A DNA stretch of 14,826 nt, taken from contig NZ_JAIDEN010000180.1 of the NCBI RefSeq assembly GCF_029054785.1, positions 1 to 14,826 on the forward strand, given 5' to 3'. The position numbers and the translations under genes are program-made. This document shows, one piece after another, positions 14,733 to 14,826 of the stretch. Position 1 is the stretch's first letter. Each line of letters begins with the position of its first letter. Origin of the DNA: Duncaniella sp. (lineage in GTDB: Bacteria; Bacteroidota; Bacteroidia; Bacteroidales; Muribaculaceae). Below the pieces are notes generated by a model. It was not told the origin of the DNA. It ran no database searches and saw only the letters and a program-made list of their open reading frames with translations.

Positions 14733-14826
14733 ATGAAATTATTAAAAGAAAAAAAGATAATACCGTCGCCTGCGAAAGTTTTGGGCGCCTATGGCTCTTC
14801 ATTTCAGTCACATAGCTCGCTATGCT
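14733..14826 (+). other. Short open frame running off the window end
   Basis: ATG 14733-14735 opens a frame (MKLLKEKKIIPSPAKVLGAY and on) still open at the last base. Its final codons, QSHSSLC, are simply the translation of the inverted repeat core copy at 14805-14826. I cannot tell whether a gene continues beyond the window; most likely it is an open stretch of repeat sequence. Confidence 0.2.
14805..14826 (-). repeat. Second, inverted copy of the palindrome core at the window end
   Basis: These 22 bases equal the reverse complement of 14648-14669 with one mismatch, so the core plus its GACTG side arm occurs twice in opposite orientation about 135 bases apart. The element is cut by the window edge. 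Confidence 0.7.

Overview
The window looks like chromosome of a Bacteroidales bacterium. A Muribaculaceae-like member is my guess, from the mix of GC-rich core genes, AT-rich accessory genes and gene order; this is inference, not a database result. Three clear promoters have the Bacteroidetes form (TTTG, 19-21 bases, TAnnTTTG). There is little Shine-Dalgarno signal, two proteins carry lipoprotein signals, and a MutA/MutB methylmalonyl-CoA mutase pair is present, as in succinate/propionate-producing Bacteroidales.

Region 1 (1-2946, minus strand): mutA followed by mutB. mutB is cut by the window edge, so only its N-terminal 303 codons are present. A strong promoter lies upstream of mutA. Region 2 (3009-4652): a GYF/TM2 membrane protein on the minus strand, divergent from an AT-rich plus-strand pair (a lipoprotein and a 67-residue membrane protein) that ends in a strong hairpin.

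Region 3 (4782-9975, minus strand): a compact threonine operon. In transcription order it holds thrA (fused aspartokinase/homoserine dehydrogenase), a phosphoglycerate-mutase-like alkaline-phosphatase-superfamily protein, and thrC. No GHMP-type thrB is present, so the middle gene is the best candidate for the homoserine kinase step. Together the three would turn aspartate into threonine, apart from the aspartate-semialdehyde dehydrogenase step encoded elsewhere.

Region 4 (10083-14255, minus strand): accessory genes. These are an ADP-ribosylglycohydrolase, a protein with four CXXC pairs that I do not recognise, a lipoprotein with a DxNxDGxxD motif, a SanA/YdcF-type DUF218 protein and an AT-rich unknown protein. 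The last three overlap and form an operon.

Region 5 (14256-14826): no convincing gene. It is dense in symmetry: a 9-bp inverted repeat, a perfect 12-bp palindrome, a 122-base imperfect palindrome centred on a GCATAGC/GCTATGC core, and a second inverted copy of that core running off the window end. This looks like a repeat family or mobile element and is the least explained part of the window.
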